Below are positions 26,084 to 35,296 of a stretch of 61,003 nucleotides of DNA, piece by piece (positions within the stretch are counted from its first letter, which is position 1; every line of letters begins with the position of its first letter). Location: the NCBI GenBank assembly GCA_016180085.1, contig JACPBX010000031.1, forward strand, positions 1 through 61,003. The letters are read 5' to 3'. The position numbers were made by a program, and so were the translations under genes. The notes under the pieces were generated by a model, which worked only from the letters and a program-made list of their open reading frames with translations, had not been told where the DNA came from and ran no database searches. This stretch comes from Candidatus Woesearchaeota archaeon. Lineage in GTDB: Archaea > Nanobdellota > Nanobdellia > Woesearchaeales > UBA10216.

Positions 26084-27484
26084 ATGAAGCGGTTAATGGT
26101 ATTGTTCGTTATGTTCATTGCAGTTGCGGCTGCACTCGCTGTTGTGCTCGGGGCAAACGCGGCAGTGGCCGCAGCTGCAAACGAACCAGGCAATGTAATA
26201 ATCTCGCAGGTCCTTTATGACCCTGTAGGTTCAGAGTCCGGTGGGGAGGCCGTTGAGCTTTACAACCCGGCAGCTTCTTCTGTGAACATAAGCAATTGGG
26301 TTCTGGCTACGGAAACCTCTCCAACGGATGCCATTATCCCAAATGGCGCAGCCATTTGCAGCGGCTGCTACTTTCTCGTTGCAGACTCAAACTGGTCAAA
26401 TGCAAGGGGCAATTCTTCATGGCCAAACGCTGACTTTGAGGAAGCCGTAACCTTGGCTAATAGTGACGCTGGCGTGGCCTTAAAGGACTCAAACGGCACA
26501 GCTGTGGATGCTGTTGGCTGGGGCAATCCTGCGAATATCGGTGCTGGTTTGTTTGAGGGCGTTCCCAGCAGCGGCAGCAGCAGCGGGAATGCGTTGGTGA
26601 GAAGAATTGTGAATGGCAGCTACCTTGACACAAATAACAATTCCAACGATTTCATTGAGGCAACGCCGAATTTCCATAACAGCAGTTCTTCAGTTTCTAA
26701 AACGGCAAGCACAAATGCAGAAATTCAGATTATGATAATTGTTTCAGGCTCAGGCCCGTCTATAAGCTCGCTGAACATTTTAACCGATGATGACAGCTTT
26801 CTGTCAGGAAGCCAGATAAGTCCCGTCCCGAATAAAAATAAAACAATAGCAGTTGAAGCTGTCGTTGCTGATGACAACGGGGCTTCAGACATCGCCTCAG
26901 TTATCCTGGCTTTTAATTCTGCCAATTTAACAGTTGCTATGGCAAAAAAGAGCGATATTAACGCAACAGCGGCAATTTATTCAGCCTCTTTTAACCTTTC
27001 AAGCCACTTCGCAGCAGGGAATTATACCATCACGGCAGCAGCGGCAGACAATTCAGGGTTTTCTGCAAATTCGTCAGCAAGCTTTGAATACCTCACAATG
27101 ACGGCAGTTGAGGTTGATGCGAGTTCGATAACGCTCTTTGCATCCCCGGGCTCAACATACGAAGTGGCTGGCGACGAATCAACTGCAACAGCAACCAACA
27201 TAACCGTATTCAACTCCGGAAATGTGCAGCTGGACTTTGACGTGTTGTCAACAAACTTCACCTCAGGCAGCAGCACCATAGAAGCGCCAAGGCTCCGGTA
27301 CACTTTCAACGGCAACTACGATAACAGCTCTTTTGCAGGAAACATGACAAATGCCAAAGCAAGGAAGGATGTAAACCTCAATCCCGGCTCGATGGCAGGG
27401 CTCAGCCTGAGGCTCAGCTTGCCTCTGGCAACTTCCCCGGGAAATTACTCCGGGAAAATATCGCTGGTCGCGGTGAATTCGTAA
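26084..27484 (+). CDS. Secreted protein with lamin-tail domain
   Basis: A 466-residue protein. ATG 26084 is preferred over ATGs at 26069 and 26078 because GGTGAT ends 4 nt before it. The signal peptide (LMVLFVMFIAVAAALAVVLG) ends at about residue 28. Residues about 35-155 are a lamin-tail (LTD) domain: NVIISQVLYDPVGSESGGEA, VELYNPAASSVNISNWVL, AVDAVGWGNP. LTDs occur in bacterial and archaeal surface proteins and secreted nucleases. About 200-460 looks like two Ig-like beta-sandwiches with many N-x-S/T sites. It is translationally coupled to the next gene (TAATG). Confidence 0.75.
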   Translation: MKRLMVLFVMFIAVAAALAVVLGANAAVAAAANEPGNVIISQVLYDPVGSESGGEAVELYNPAASSVNISNWVLATETSPTDAIIPNGAAICSGCYFLVADSNWSNARGNSSWPNADFEEAVTLANSDAGVALKDSNGTAVDAVGWGNPANIGAGLFEGVPSSGSSSGNALVRRIVNGSYLDTNNNSNDFIEATPNFHNSSSSVSKTASTNAEIQIMIIVSGSGPSISSLNILTDDDSFLSGSQISPVPNKNKTIAVEAVVADDNGASDIASVILAFNSANLTVAMAKKSDINATAAIYSASFNLSSHFAAGNYTITAAAADNSGFSANSSASFEYLTMTAVEVDASSITLFASPGSTYEVAGDESTATATNITVFNSGNVQLDFDVLSTNFTSGSSTIEAPRLRYTFNGNYDNSSFAGNMTNAKARKDVNLNPGSMAGLSLRLSLPLATSPGNYSGKISLVAVNS

Positions 27485-28068
27485 TGCAGCGCTCTTTCTT
27501 TACTTATTATTTTCTATTTCTGCTTTTGGCAGCAGCAACTGTAGCCATAAATGCTTCGCAAAACGCCAATGCTGCCGGTTTTGGCGTTTCCCCATCCAAC
27601 ATGGAATTCATTGTTGAAAAAGGCTCGCAGGCGTCAAGGCAGCTCATGCTTTACAACACGAATGAAGAGGCTGCCGAGTTCACAGCCATGAGCAGCAATC
27701 CGGAAACCACGAAGGTCTCGCCAGAGAGAGGCACAGTGCCGGGGGAAGGCACCACTTCAATTACGGTTACCGCGAGAGGGATTAAAAAGAATAAAGAAGG
27801 TAAAAGCGAAGGGGAAATAGTTATAAGCTTTGACAACCGCAACATCGACGCTGACAGGGAGGTAAGCCTCTCGCTTGGCACTGCTGTTGCAGTGAAAGTG
27901 GATGTCGTGAAAGGCGCGGCTTTGGCTGTAAACGCCATTATTGGCGTGATAGTCTCGGCAAGCATTGTCATGGCGGGATTGGCGGCGTATTATGCAACAA
28001 GAAGAAGGGCAGGAAAGCCGTCAACCGATTTTCATTCTGCTTACGACCTTTACATGGCGCGCAGGTAG
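27484..28068 (+). CDS. Membrane-anchored Ig-like surface protein
   Basis: A 194-residue protein. It has an N-terminal signal (YYFLFLLLAAATVAINAS), then an Ig-like beta-sandwich (GFGVSPSNMEFIVEKGSQAS ... NPETTKVSPERGTVPGEG) and a C-terminal transmembrane helix (about 147-168) with a basic tail (YYATRRRAG). The ATG overlaps the stop of the lamin-tail gene. The pair probably works together on the cell surface, with this protein as the anchor; that is inference. Confidence 0.65.
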   Translation: MQRSFFTYYFLFLLLAAATVAINASQNANAAGFGVSPSNMEFIVEKGSQASRQLMLYNTNEEAAEFTAMSSNPETTKVSPERGTVPGEGTTSITVTARGIKKNKEGKSEGEIVISFDNRNIDADREVSLSLGTAVAVKVDVVKGAALAVNAIIGVIVSASIVMAGLAAYYATRRRAGKPSTDFHSAYDLYMARR

Positions 28069-28122
28069 CAGACCAAAAGCAAAACCCAAAAATTTATATA
28101 TATACATATGAATATCTATGCT

Positions 28123-28368
28123 ATGGCAAGGACGATAATGATTGCTGACAGGATTTATGAGGAGTTGAAGAAGGCAAAAGGCAGCGATAAAAGCTTCAGT
28201 GACGTGATAGGTGAAGCTCTTGAAGCGTCAAAGCCTAAGAAGACTATAGCTGGAGTTTTGAAGTATGCTGGTATCCTTAAGGGCGATACAGAGTACGACG
28301 AATTAATGAAGTGGTCAAAAAAGAGATGGAAAGAATGGCAGGATAGATCATGGAAAAAATCTGTTTAG
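28123..28368 (+). CDS. VapB-type antitoxin
   Basis: An 81-residue protein. The N-terminus TIMIADRIYEELKKAKGSDK with KSFSDVIGEAL is a ribbon-helix-helix-type VapB pattern common in archaea. The C-terminal part (LKYAGILKGDTEYDELMKWS) is the toxin-wrapping helix. TTTATATATATACATATG at 28093-28110 is the TATA region, about 25 bp before ATG 28123, which favours this start over an ATG 15 bp upstream. It overlaps the vapC frame by 19 bp. Confidence 0.75.
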   Translation: MARTIMIADRIYEELKKAKGSDKSFSDVIGEALEASKPKKTIAGVLKYAGILKGDTEYDELMKWSKKRWKEWQDRSWKKSV

Positions 28369-28666
28369 ATACATCAATTTGCATTGATTTAATAAAAACA
28401 GGCAACAAAAGGGCACTATCTCCTTTTTTAACTGCCGAGGCTTTTTTAAGTTCAATGACCCTTTTTGAATTAAGGCTTAGGACGCACAACTTGGAGGAGG
28501 CCGAATTGTTCATTAGCACATTCGAAATATTGGCGTTTGACAAGAAAGCAGCCGAGGAAGCAAGCAACATAGAGAAGGACTTGAAAAGCAGGGGGGCCTT
28601 AATCGGGCGGGAAGACATTTCTCGAGGATTAAAGGGCTTAAGCTGGTTAAGCTGCATCACGAATAA
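28350..28666 (+). pseudogene. VapC PIN-domain toxin, frameshifted by an internal deletion
   Basis: The first 90 residues are a normal VapC: catalytic LDTSICIDLI, MTLFELRLR (Glu) and the third acidic position in LIGREDI. The next 20 or so residues, normally LIAATAL..G..LVT.N, are missing. Right after the junction at about 28618 the other frame reads HFSRIKGLKLVKLHHE and stop (28666), the usual VapC C-terminus. The original frame instead reads on to 28721 as a non-VapC tail. The gene lost a segment that was not a multiple of three, probably between two ACATT-like sequences. The fourth acidic residue is gone, so the toxin should be inactive. Confidence 0.75.
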
Positions 28667-30474
28667 TAGAACCTCCCCTGCGCCTTCTGCTCTCTGTCAA
28701 GCCTTGATTCCGGCGAATTAATCCTCGGCCTGTTTGAGTCCTTGTCGCGCCTCAGCGTGATGTTAAGGCTGCGGAGGAAGCTGTTCATTCCGTCCTCCAT
28801 TGAGAAAGGCCCTTTTGCTTCCCCTTTTATCGCCGGCTCGCCTTCGAACACCATCAGCATGTCGGATATGTAATCGACAAGCAGCAGGTCGTGGTCAACA
28901 ACCAAGGCGGTTTTGCCGTGCACATCCATTCTCTCGCGCAGCAGCTTTGAAACAGCAATGCGCTGCTCAACGTCAAGGTACGCTGCCGGCTCATCCAGCA
29001 AATAGAGGTCGGCATCCTCTGCAAGGCATTTAGCAATCATAACCCTTTGCAGTTCCCCTCCTGACAATTCGCTGACCTTTTTCAGCAGCAACGGCTCAAT
29101 TTCCAGCCTAGCCATAAGCTGTGCGTCATTCTGCGCTTTTGCCAGTATGTTTGTCACCTGCTCATCTGCTTTTTCAGTCGCGTGGATATACTGCGGCTTG
29201 TACGAAATCCTCACGCTCGCGCCTATGCTGCCGACGTCAGGCTTTATCTCCCCTGCCAGCATCCTGACAAAGGTTGTTTTCCCAAGCCCGTTTTCCCCAA
29301 GAACTCCGATGACGTGCTTTTTAGGCAGCTCTCCCGCAGCGGCAGTGAAGCGGAATTTTCCTAATTTCTTGCTGAAGTCACCCCACTTGACAAGGCCTTC
29401 CTTGCCGATGACCTTCTTTGGCGGCTTAGTCTCGAACCTTATCTCGTGCTGCCTGAAGCGCATGTTTTCCTCCTTTAGGTAACCTTCAAGATAGGTGTTT
29501 ATCGCTGTCCTTGTTGGCCTTGGCTTGCTTGCTATCCCGTAAGCGCCAGCCTCGCCGTACATTATGTGCACAGAATCCGCAAGGTAATCCATGACAATCA
29601 GGTCGTGCTCTACCGCAACAACGGCTGTTTCAGGCTTTGCCAGTTTCCTGATGTACTGGCTGGCCTTTATCCTCTGCTTTATGTCAAGGTAGGATGTTGG
29701 CTCATCAAACACGAAAACGTTTGAGCTCTGACTGTCTTTGAGCACGGCAGCGGCAATGGCTATCCGCTGCAGCTCCCCTCCCGAGACCTGACCTATCTCG
29801 GTTTCGAGGACATTTCCTATTCCCAGCTCTTCTGCAACAGCAGCGATTTTTTTGCTGTCGCTGCAGACTTTGTGCAACAGCTGCTGCGCCGTGCCTTTGA
29901 ACGTTTTCGGAATCGCATCAACCGCCTGCGGCTTCATTGACACCCTTATTTTTCCATCGCGCACTTTCTCAAAGAACACCTGTGCTTCGGAGCCCTTGAA
30001 CATCTTAATCAACTTGTTGATGGGCTCTTTTTCTTCTTCTTTTTTCCCTTTCGCTTCAGTAGCTGTTGCAGCCGCCTCTTTTATCCCGAAATTCGGCATC
30101 ACCATCTGCGCAATTATTTTGACTGCCGTGCTTTTGCCAATGCCGTTGATGCCCAGTATCCCGTTTACCTGCCCAAACAGAGGCACGGCCAGGCTGAACA
30201 GAGAGAATCCGTCTATTCCAAACCGGTGCACTGGCTTTTCAGTGAGCTTCTCGGGCAGCTTCACCATGTGGATTGCGCCGAAAGGGCACTTCTTTACAGT
30301 AATGCTTTCAGCGTCAGTGCAAACCTCTTCGTTCACTTGGGCTTTGCCGTCAGGCCCTATAACAAAAACTTCGTTGCCCATCCTGTTTCCAGGGCTAACC
30401 CTGATGCACAGATAACCTCCACAGCCCTGGGGGTTGCACTTGTCCTTCTCTATTACCGCTATTCTCCTTGCCAT
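28657..30474 (-). CDS. rli: ABCE1/RLI ribosome-recycling ATPase with a reduced Fe-S domain
   Basis: A 605-residue protein that splits ribosomes after termination. NBD1 has GINGIGKSTAVK, VSGGELQR and VFDEPTSYLD. NBD2 has GENGLGKTTFV, LSGGELQRVMIAKCLA and LLDEPAAYLD. The N-terminal Fe-S domain normally has eight Cys in two CxxxxCxxxCxxxCP-type motifs. Here only C13, C18, C23, C52 and C63 remain: Ser27 replaces the fourth Cys of motif 1, and motif 2 reads VCTDAESITVKKCPF. The ligands left (three of motif 1 plus the last of motif 2) are exactly those of one 4Fe-4S cluster; the second cluster appears lost. Its 3' end overlaps the vapC remnant. Confidence 0.92.
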   Translation of the reverse strand: MARRIAVIEKDKCNPQGCGGYLCIRVSPGNRMGNEVFVIGPDGKAQVNEEVCTDAESITVKKCPFGAIHMVKLPEKLTEKPVHRFGIDGFSLFSLAVPLFGQVNGILGINGIGKSTAVKIIAQMVMPNFGIKEAAATATEAKGKKEEEKEPINKLIKMFKGSEAQVFFEKVRDGKIRVSMKPQAVDAIPKTFKGTAQQLLHKVCSDSKKIAAVAEELGIGNVLETEIGQVSGGELQRIAIAAAVLKDSQSSNVFVFDEPTSYLDIKQRIKASQYIRKLAKPETAVVAVEHDLIVMDYLADSVHIMYGEAGAYGIASKPRPTRTAINTYLEGYLKEENMRFRQHEIRFETKPPKKVIGKEGLVKWGDFSKKLGKFRFTAAAGELPKKHVIGVLGENGLGKTTFVRMLAGEIKPDVGSIGASVRISYKPQYIHATEKADEQVTNILAKAQNDAQLMARLEIEPLLLKKVSELSGGELQRVMIAKCLAEDADLYLLDEPAAYLDVEQRIAVSKLLRERMDVHGKTALVVDHDLLLVDYISDMLMVFEGEPAIKGEAKGPFSMEDGMNSFLRSLNITLRRDKDSNRPRINSPESRLDREQKAQGRFYYS

Positions 30475-30567
30475 ATTAATCGGAGTGAAGATTTGGATGA
30501 TGGTTTAAATTAGTTGCGGCTTTTCCGGCAACAGGTTTTTATATGATTAAAAACTTCCATAGGCTGT

Positions 30568-31467
30568 ATGAAGCGCAGCCTTATGGACGAGGTCGGGGTA
30601 TTGCTGCTGAGGCACGGCTACACTGTAAAAAGCCTCACGAGGGCAAGCTTTGACATCGTGGCAAGGAAGGGCTCGCATGTGCTTCTTATCAAGGTGCTTG
30701 AGGACGCCAACAGCATCAGCGAGGACTACGCAAGCTCCATGAAGGGCCTTGGCAGCTACATCGATGCCTCGCCTGTGGTTATCGCTGAAAAAGCCGGGCA
30801 CGCCCTGGAAGACGGGGTTGTTTACTCAAGGTTTGGCGTTTACACGTTCAATTACAGCACGTTCAGCAGCTGCCTTGAAAACAGGTTCCCCATAATCATA
30901 AGCACGAAGGCAGGCTTCACCGCATCCGTCGTTGGCGAGAAGCTGAGACGGCAGAGGGAGGAAAAAGGGCTCTCCCTTGGAGCAATATCCGGGAAGGTTG
31001 GCGTTTCAAAGAGGATGATTTCAAAGTACGAGTCAAACGATGCAGACGTTTCACTGAGAAGCGCCATTGCCCTGAACAGGCTTTTCGGCAGCGGCATATT
31101 CAACAAGGTCGATGTCTTCGCAGTAGCCAGGGAAACCGCGAGCAAAAACCCTTCAGTCATTGCAAGGAAATACGACGAGCTGGGATTCCGGGCAGCGGAC
31201 ACGAAAAAGGCGCCTTTCGACGTCATTGCAAAGCTGGAGAAAGAGCTCATACTCACCGATGTTTCCCCGAAAAAGGGAGCGAATCCCCAGCTTGAGTCGC
31301 TGCAGCAGCTGCTTGGCGCAGATGCCCTGGTGATTTTAGACAAAAAGGCAGCAACCAGCTCATACACTGAAAAGAATAAAAAGAAGCTGCCATCCCTGCA
31401 GAAAAGGGACTTTTTGGACTTTAATTCGGCAAAGGAGCTTATCAGGTTTTTGAAGGAGTTTGAATAA
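30568..31467 (+). CDS. XRE-type HTH transcriptional regulator, conserved archaeal type
   Basis: A 299-residue protein. Residues about 1-110 are an alpha/beta domain resembling a restriction-endonuclease-like fold (LLLRHGYTVKSLTRASFDIV ARKG split, then HVLLIKVLEDANSISEDYA). Residues about 124-180 are a Cro/CI-type HTH (GEKLRRQREEKGLSLGAISG, KVGVSKRMISKYES). The same two-domain design is found in a widely conserved archaeal 'putative HTH-type transcriptional regulatory protein' family whose targets are unknown. A TTTTTATATGA TATA box lies about 28 bp before the ATG. It is divergent from rli. Confidence 0.8.
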   Translation: MKRSLMDEVGVLLLRHGYTVKSLTRASFDIVARKGSHVLLIKVLEDANSISEDYASSMKGLGSYIDASPVVIAEKAGHALEDGVVYSRFGVYTFNYSTFSSCLENRFPIIISTKAGFTASVVGEKLRRQREEKGLSLGAISGKVGVSKRMISKYESNDADVSLRSAIALNRLFGSGIFNKVDVFAVARETASKNPSVIARKYDELGFRAADTKKAPFDVIAKLEKELILTDVSPKKGANPQLESLQQLLGADALVILDKKAATSSYTEKNKKKLPSLQKRDFLDFNSAKELIRFLKEFE

Positions 31468-31474
31468 GCCTGTT

Positions 31475-31837
31475 TTACCTGCTTTTCTCCAGGTATTGCT
31501 TGTGAACTACAACAGTAACATGATCTAATCCATTATTGGAGGCTATACGGAGTAAGTCTTCCAATACCAGCCTACCGGTTGGGTTTAGTAACTCATATCC
31601 TGAACCGTTCGGTGATGGCTCAAGTATTACTGGAAAAGGCTGAATCTGTTCATTGCCTGGCTCATTGCCTGCCGCGTTCTGCACATCCGGCAGCACAAAA
31701 TGAGCCAACAGCTTCACTCTGCCGTAACCGCCGGAGATTTGCTTTAGTATTTGCGATTCAAGCTTCATCAATCCAACTGACGAGCCGTCCGGGCGCTGCA
31801 GTTCAGCGGGGAATTGAGTCAGGTAAACAAGTTTCAT
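31475..31837 (-). CDS. Hypothetical protein, 120 residues
   Basis: Start ATG 31837 (MKLVYLTQFPAELQRPDGSS) has AGGAG upstream (CAGGAGCAGCAAAA) and is chosen over longer in-frame extensions that run antisense through the neighbouring ATPase gene. It is a soluble alpha/beta protein with ISGGYGRVKLLAHFVLPD and a C-terminal LDHVTVVVHKQYLEKS. No family is recognised. It is divergent from the PIN-ATPase gene; 166 bp between them hold promoters. Confidence 0.55.
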   Translation of the reverse strand: MKLVYLTQFPAELQRPDGSSVGLMKLESQILKQISGGYGRVKLLAHFVLPDVQNAAGNEPGNEQIQPFPVILEPSPNGSGYELLNPTGRLVLEDLLRIASNNGLDHVTVVVHKQYLEKSR

Positions 31838-32003
31838 TTTGCTGCTCCTGCCCCCTTTTCTGAACAGCTTTCTAAATTTTCTAAACCTTCCAAATAAGCA
31901 GGGTAAGCTGATTTTGTTTAAAAAGGTTTGGCGAGAAATACAGGAACCCAACCTGAAATCATAGTGGGAAATCTTTATAAACAGCCTCGGCTGCCGCAGC
32001 AGC

Positions 32004-33884
32004 ATGCCAAAAAGCAGCGAGCCAAAAGGCAGTGAAAAGGCAGGGAAGATTGAGAAGCTCGTTCCTGACACATCAGTCATAATTGAAGGAATGGTCAGCA
32101 GAAAGATAAAATCCGGTGAGATAAAGCCCTCTGCGGTTGTTATCCACGAGGCAGTCATTGCTGAGCTTGAGCACCAAGCCAACACGAACAAGACCATCGG
32201 CTTTCTGGGCCTTGACGAAATCAAAAGATTGAAGGAACTTTCTGACGAGTTTGGTTTCACATTAGAATTCGCAGGTGTAAGGCCGCACGCTGCCGAGATA
32301 AGGCACGCAAAGCTTGGCGAGATTGACGCGCTGATAAGGCAGCTCGCCTTTGAGACAGACGGAACCCTGATGACAGCTGACAAGGTCCAAGCAGAGGTTT
32401 CCAGGGCTAAGAACATTCCTACGATTTTTGTTGAGATTGAGCAGATGCAGCATGCCATAAGGCTTGAAAGCTACTTTGACGAGGCAACAATGAGCGTGCA
32501 CCTCAGGGAGAACGTTGCGCCGAAGGCAAAGAAGGGAGTGCCGGGAAACTGGTCTTTCACAGAGATTGCTGACAAGCCGTTGTCAAGGGAAGAAGTAAAG
32601 GAGATGTCCCGGGAAATCATTGAGGAAGCCGGAGTTAGAAGGGACGGCTTTGTTGAGATTGAACGGCCAGGCTCAACCATTGTGCAGCTCGGCCCTTACA
32701 GGATTGTCATCACAAGGCCTCCATTGTCTGACGGCTGGGAGATAACAGCTGTAAGGCCTGTGAAGAAGCTGGCCCTGGATGACTACAAACTTTCTGACAA
32801 GCTCAGGCACCGCATAAAAGAGCAGGCAGAGGGAATACTCATTGCAGGCTCGCCAGGGGCCGGGAAATCCACTTTCGCTCAGGCACTTGCTGAGCATTAC
32901 GCGTTGCAGGACAAAATTGTAAAAACAGTTGAAGCTCCCCGTGATCTGCTTCTGCCTGATAGCATAACTCAGTATGCAATCAGCCACGGCTCACCGCAGG
33001 AAATCCATGACATACTGCTCTTGTCAAGGCCTGACTACACAATCTTTGATGAAATGAGGAACACAGCAGACTTCCAGCTCTTTGCAGATCTCAGGCTTGC
33101 AGGCATAGGTTTAGCCGGTGTTGTCCACGCCACAAACCCGATAGACGCCATCCAGCGCTTTGTTGGGAGGATTGAGCTGGGTGTTATCCCGCAAATAATT
33201 GATACCGTCATTTTCATAAAAAACGGCTTTGTGGGAAAAGTGCTAAGCCTGAACATGACTGTCAAGGTTCCTGAAGGAATGACCGAGGCAGACCTCGCAA
33301 GGCCTGTTGTTGTTGTCAATGATTTCGAAACGGGCAAGCTGGAATACGAGCTTTACAGCTACGGAGAGGAAACGGTTGTAATTCCGGTAAGCAGCCTTGC
33401 CAGAAGCAGGAGCCCGATTCAAAAATTCGCGGCAACCGCCATTGAGGATAAGCTGAAGGAATACGTCAGCAGCGCAAGGGTCGAGATGGCTTCTGACAAC
33501 AAATGCATAGTTTACGTTCCTGAAAAAGAGATAGCCAGGCTTATTGGCAAAGAAGGAAGGAACATTGCTGCAATCGAGGAAAGGCTTGGGGTGGGCATTG
33601 ATGTCCAGCCATTAAGCGCAAAGAGGGCAGCGGCTGCAGCCAGTGAAGGCGAAGACGAGAACATCGCGTTTGATGCCCAGATAGGCAAGAAGCACGTCGG
33701 GTTCTCTGTTGACGGCATCTTCGCCAACAAAAACGTCAAAATCTACGTTGACGGCGATTACGTGATGACTGCAAATGTCGGCAAGGACGGTATCTTCAAG
33801 ATTTCAAGGAAGAACAAGATTGGCAAGGTCATTGCCGATGCTGTCAGCTCAGGGTCTGGGCTGAAGGTTACCTTGGTAAGCTAA
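32004..33884 (+). CDS. PIN-domain / PilT-like ATPase / KH-domain protein
   Basis: A 626-residue three-part protein conserved in archaea. Residues about 17-150 are a PIN nuclease domain (VPDTSVIIEG, IHEAVIAELEH, LGEIDALI, MTADKV: the four acidic positions are present). About 230-420 is a PilT/VirB11-like ATPase with Walker A GSPGAGKSTFAQ and Walker B YTIFDEMR. About 490-550 is a KH domain (LIGKEGRNIAAIEERLGVG). A role in RNA processing or quality control is likely but not established. CTTTATAAAC at about 31971-31980 is the TATA box about 27 bp before the ATG. Confidence 0.88.
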   Translation: MPKSSEPKGSEKAGKIEKLVPDTSVIIEGMVSRKIKSGEIKPSAVVIHEAVIAELEHQANTNKTIGFLGLDEIKRLKELSDEFGFTLEFAGVRPHAAEIRHAKLGEIDALIRQLAFETDGTLMTADKVQAEVSRAKNIPTIFVEIEQMQHAIRLESYFDEATMSVHLRENVAPKAKKGVPGNWSFTEIADKPLSREEVKEMSREIIEEAGVRRDGFVEIERPGSTIVQLGPYRIVITRPPLSDGWEITAVRPVKKLALDDYKLSDKLRHRIKEQAEGILIAGSPGAGKSTFAQALAEHYALQDKIVKTVEAPRDLLLPDSITQYAISHGSPQEIHDILLLSRPDYTIFDEMRNTADFQLFADLRLAGIGLAGVVHATNPIDAIQRFVGRIELGVIPQIIDTVIFIKNGFVGKVLSLNMTVKVPEGMTEADLARPVVVVNDFETGKLEYELYSYGEETVVIPVSSLARSRSPIQKFAATAIEDKLKEYVSSARVEMASDNKCIVYVPEKEIARLIGKEGRNIAAIEERLGVGIDVQPLSAKRAAAAASEGEDENIAFDAQIGKKHVGFSVDGIFANKNVKIYVDGDYVMTANVGKDGIFKISRKNKIGKVIADAVSSGSGLKVTLVS

Positions 33885-33918
33885 GAAATTTGCTAAGCTA
33901 TTCTATTTTTGTTTAAGC

Positions 33919-35193
33919 TTATTTAAGCACTTCAAGAACCCCTCCTGCTGGCCAGGTTAAGGGATTCCTAGGAATAAACACGATGTTTTGTGGGTTGTAA
34001 GCCTGTGCCCCGTTTGCAAAAATCGGGACAAATTGTTCATACGCTTTGTCATATGTTTCAAAAATGCTGATTGCCTTGCCCAGCCATTTGGCATACTCCT
34101 CTGCTGCCCCGGGCTTTGTGGCAAAATATCCTGCCAATTCAAGCAACCCCATAAACCACTCGCCATTCTCTGCAGTGGAGGGATGCCGGTTTTTGTCAGA
34201 AGTGCCATCAAGCCCTTGGTACCAATCCCCAAAATACCTTGTCAAGCCCATAACTCTGGGCACTCCATTTACGGTTCCGAGGGCGGCTATTGCCTGGGGC
34301 ACTATCCTGTCCATTGTTGAGTCAGTAACCACGTCATAACGTCTTATCCACAGTTGCGCAAGGTCCACATCCCGATTATCAGTTTCCCTCAGGGGCAATA
34401 ACCGTTCTTCCAGTTTTCTTCTGCCCTTGCCTATAGCCTCTGAAAGCCCTGGAACCCTGCGCTTCCTAGCTGCTTCCAGACCGCCTAGGCTTGCTGCAAG
34501 GTTTGTAGTGTAAATCTTGGGCTCCTCCTCCCATCCATTGGCAAAAGGCTTTTCAAAGCAGCCTATCGCAACAAGGTACTGAGCTGCTTTTTGGTAAAGG
34601 CAGGAATACTTTTGCACTTCGGGGTCTCTTCTTCTTGACAACGACACCAACCAGGGCGCGCTGTAAATAAGAAGCTCGCCGAGCCATTGAGGCTCCTGCG
34701 TGTTGCTCCATTTTCCCTCTATCCTTCCAAGTGTTTCAGGATCAACCCTTGGTGAAATACAAAACTCATTGCTGTAAGCGGTTGGTTGCTTGATGACTTC
34801 GTCCATTACGCTTTCATATTTTTGCAGAATTCCGAACAGGCCGCGCCAGAGGCTGTCTATAACTTCGCTAAGAAAAAGTTTTTCATGGGATTTGAAATCA
34901 ATGCATGGCGATGAGAAGTCTTTGGGCAGGGCCTGCAGGCCGAGGAGCACGCGTATCATGTCGCGACCCCAGCTGGCACTGTATTGGCCATTTGCTGATG
35001 CCTCTCCAGCCCTGACAAGCAGAGTGTCGTCCTCACGCCAAACAAATTGCTTGACTATTTGCTCAAGAGCTTTATCCCTCAGTGCCTGAAGCTTATGAGC
35101 AGTATAAAGCAAGCTAGCAGAATGGAACTGTCTCTCTGACTGTTGCGGTTCAGAAACTGCAACGCTTGCTTGCACACCCATCCTAAATGTCAT
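33919..35193 (-). CDS. Glycoside hydrolase family 15-like (six-hairpin) protein
   Basis: A 424-residue protein. The pattern fits the (alpha/alpha)6 GH15 family: SASWGRDMIRVLLGLQALP near the N-terminus matches the substrate-binding Arg-Asp region, an acidic W-EEEP motif (FANGWEEEPKIYTTN, about residue 215) fits the catalytic-acid helix, and the C-terminus (AYNPQNIVFIPRNPLTWPAG) matches the usual YNP..PLTWS/A end. Family enzymes hydrolyse alpha-glucans or trehalose. No signal peptide is seen, so it would act inside the cell. A TATA-like ATATAAATATG lies upstream. Confidence 0.7.
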   Translation of the reverse strand: MTFRMGVQASVAVSEPQQSERQFHSASLLYTAHKLQALRDKALEQIVKQFVWREDDTLLVRAGEASANGQYSASWGRDMIRVLLGLQALPKDFSSPCIDFKSHEKLFLSEVIDSLWRGLFGILQKYESVMDEVIKQPTAYSNEFCISPRVDPETLGRIEGKWSNTQEPQWLGELLIYSAPWLVSLSRRRDPEVQKYSCLYQKAAQYLVAIGCFEKPFANGWEEEPKIYTTNLAASLGGLEAARKRRVPGLSEAIGKGRRKLEERLLPLRETDNRDVDLAQLWIRRYDVVTDSTMDRIVPQAIAALGTVNGVPRVMGLTRYFGDWYQGLDGTSDKNRHPSTAENGEWFMGLLELAGYFATKPGAAEEYAKWLGKAISIFETYDKAYEQFVPIFANGAQAYNPQNIVFIPRNPLTWPAGGVLEVLK

Positions 35194-35296
35194 ACTTTGG
35201 AAGATGTCATATTTATATCTTGTTATACACGGCTATGCACACGGTCTGCAAATCTTGCAAAAACATTTATATTAGCACTCTAACAGCAGTTTTGAC

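Noticed and set aside
31838-32458. Upstream in-frame extension of the gene at 31475-31837
   Set aside because: It would run antisense through the PIN domain of the ATPase gene. ATG 31837 has a good AGGAG site.
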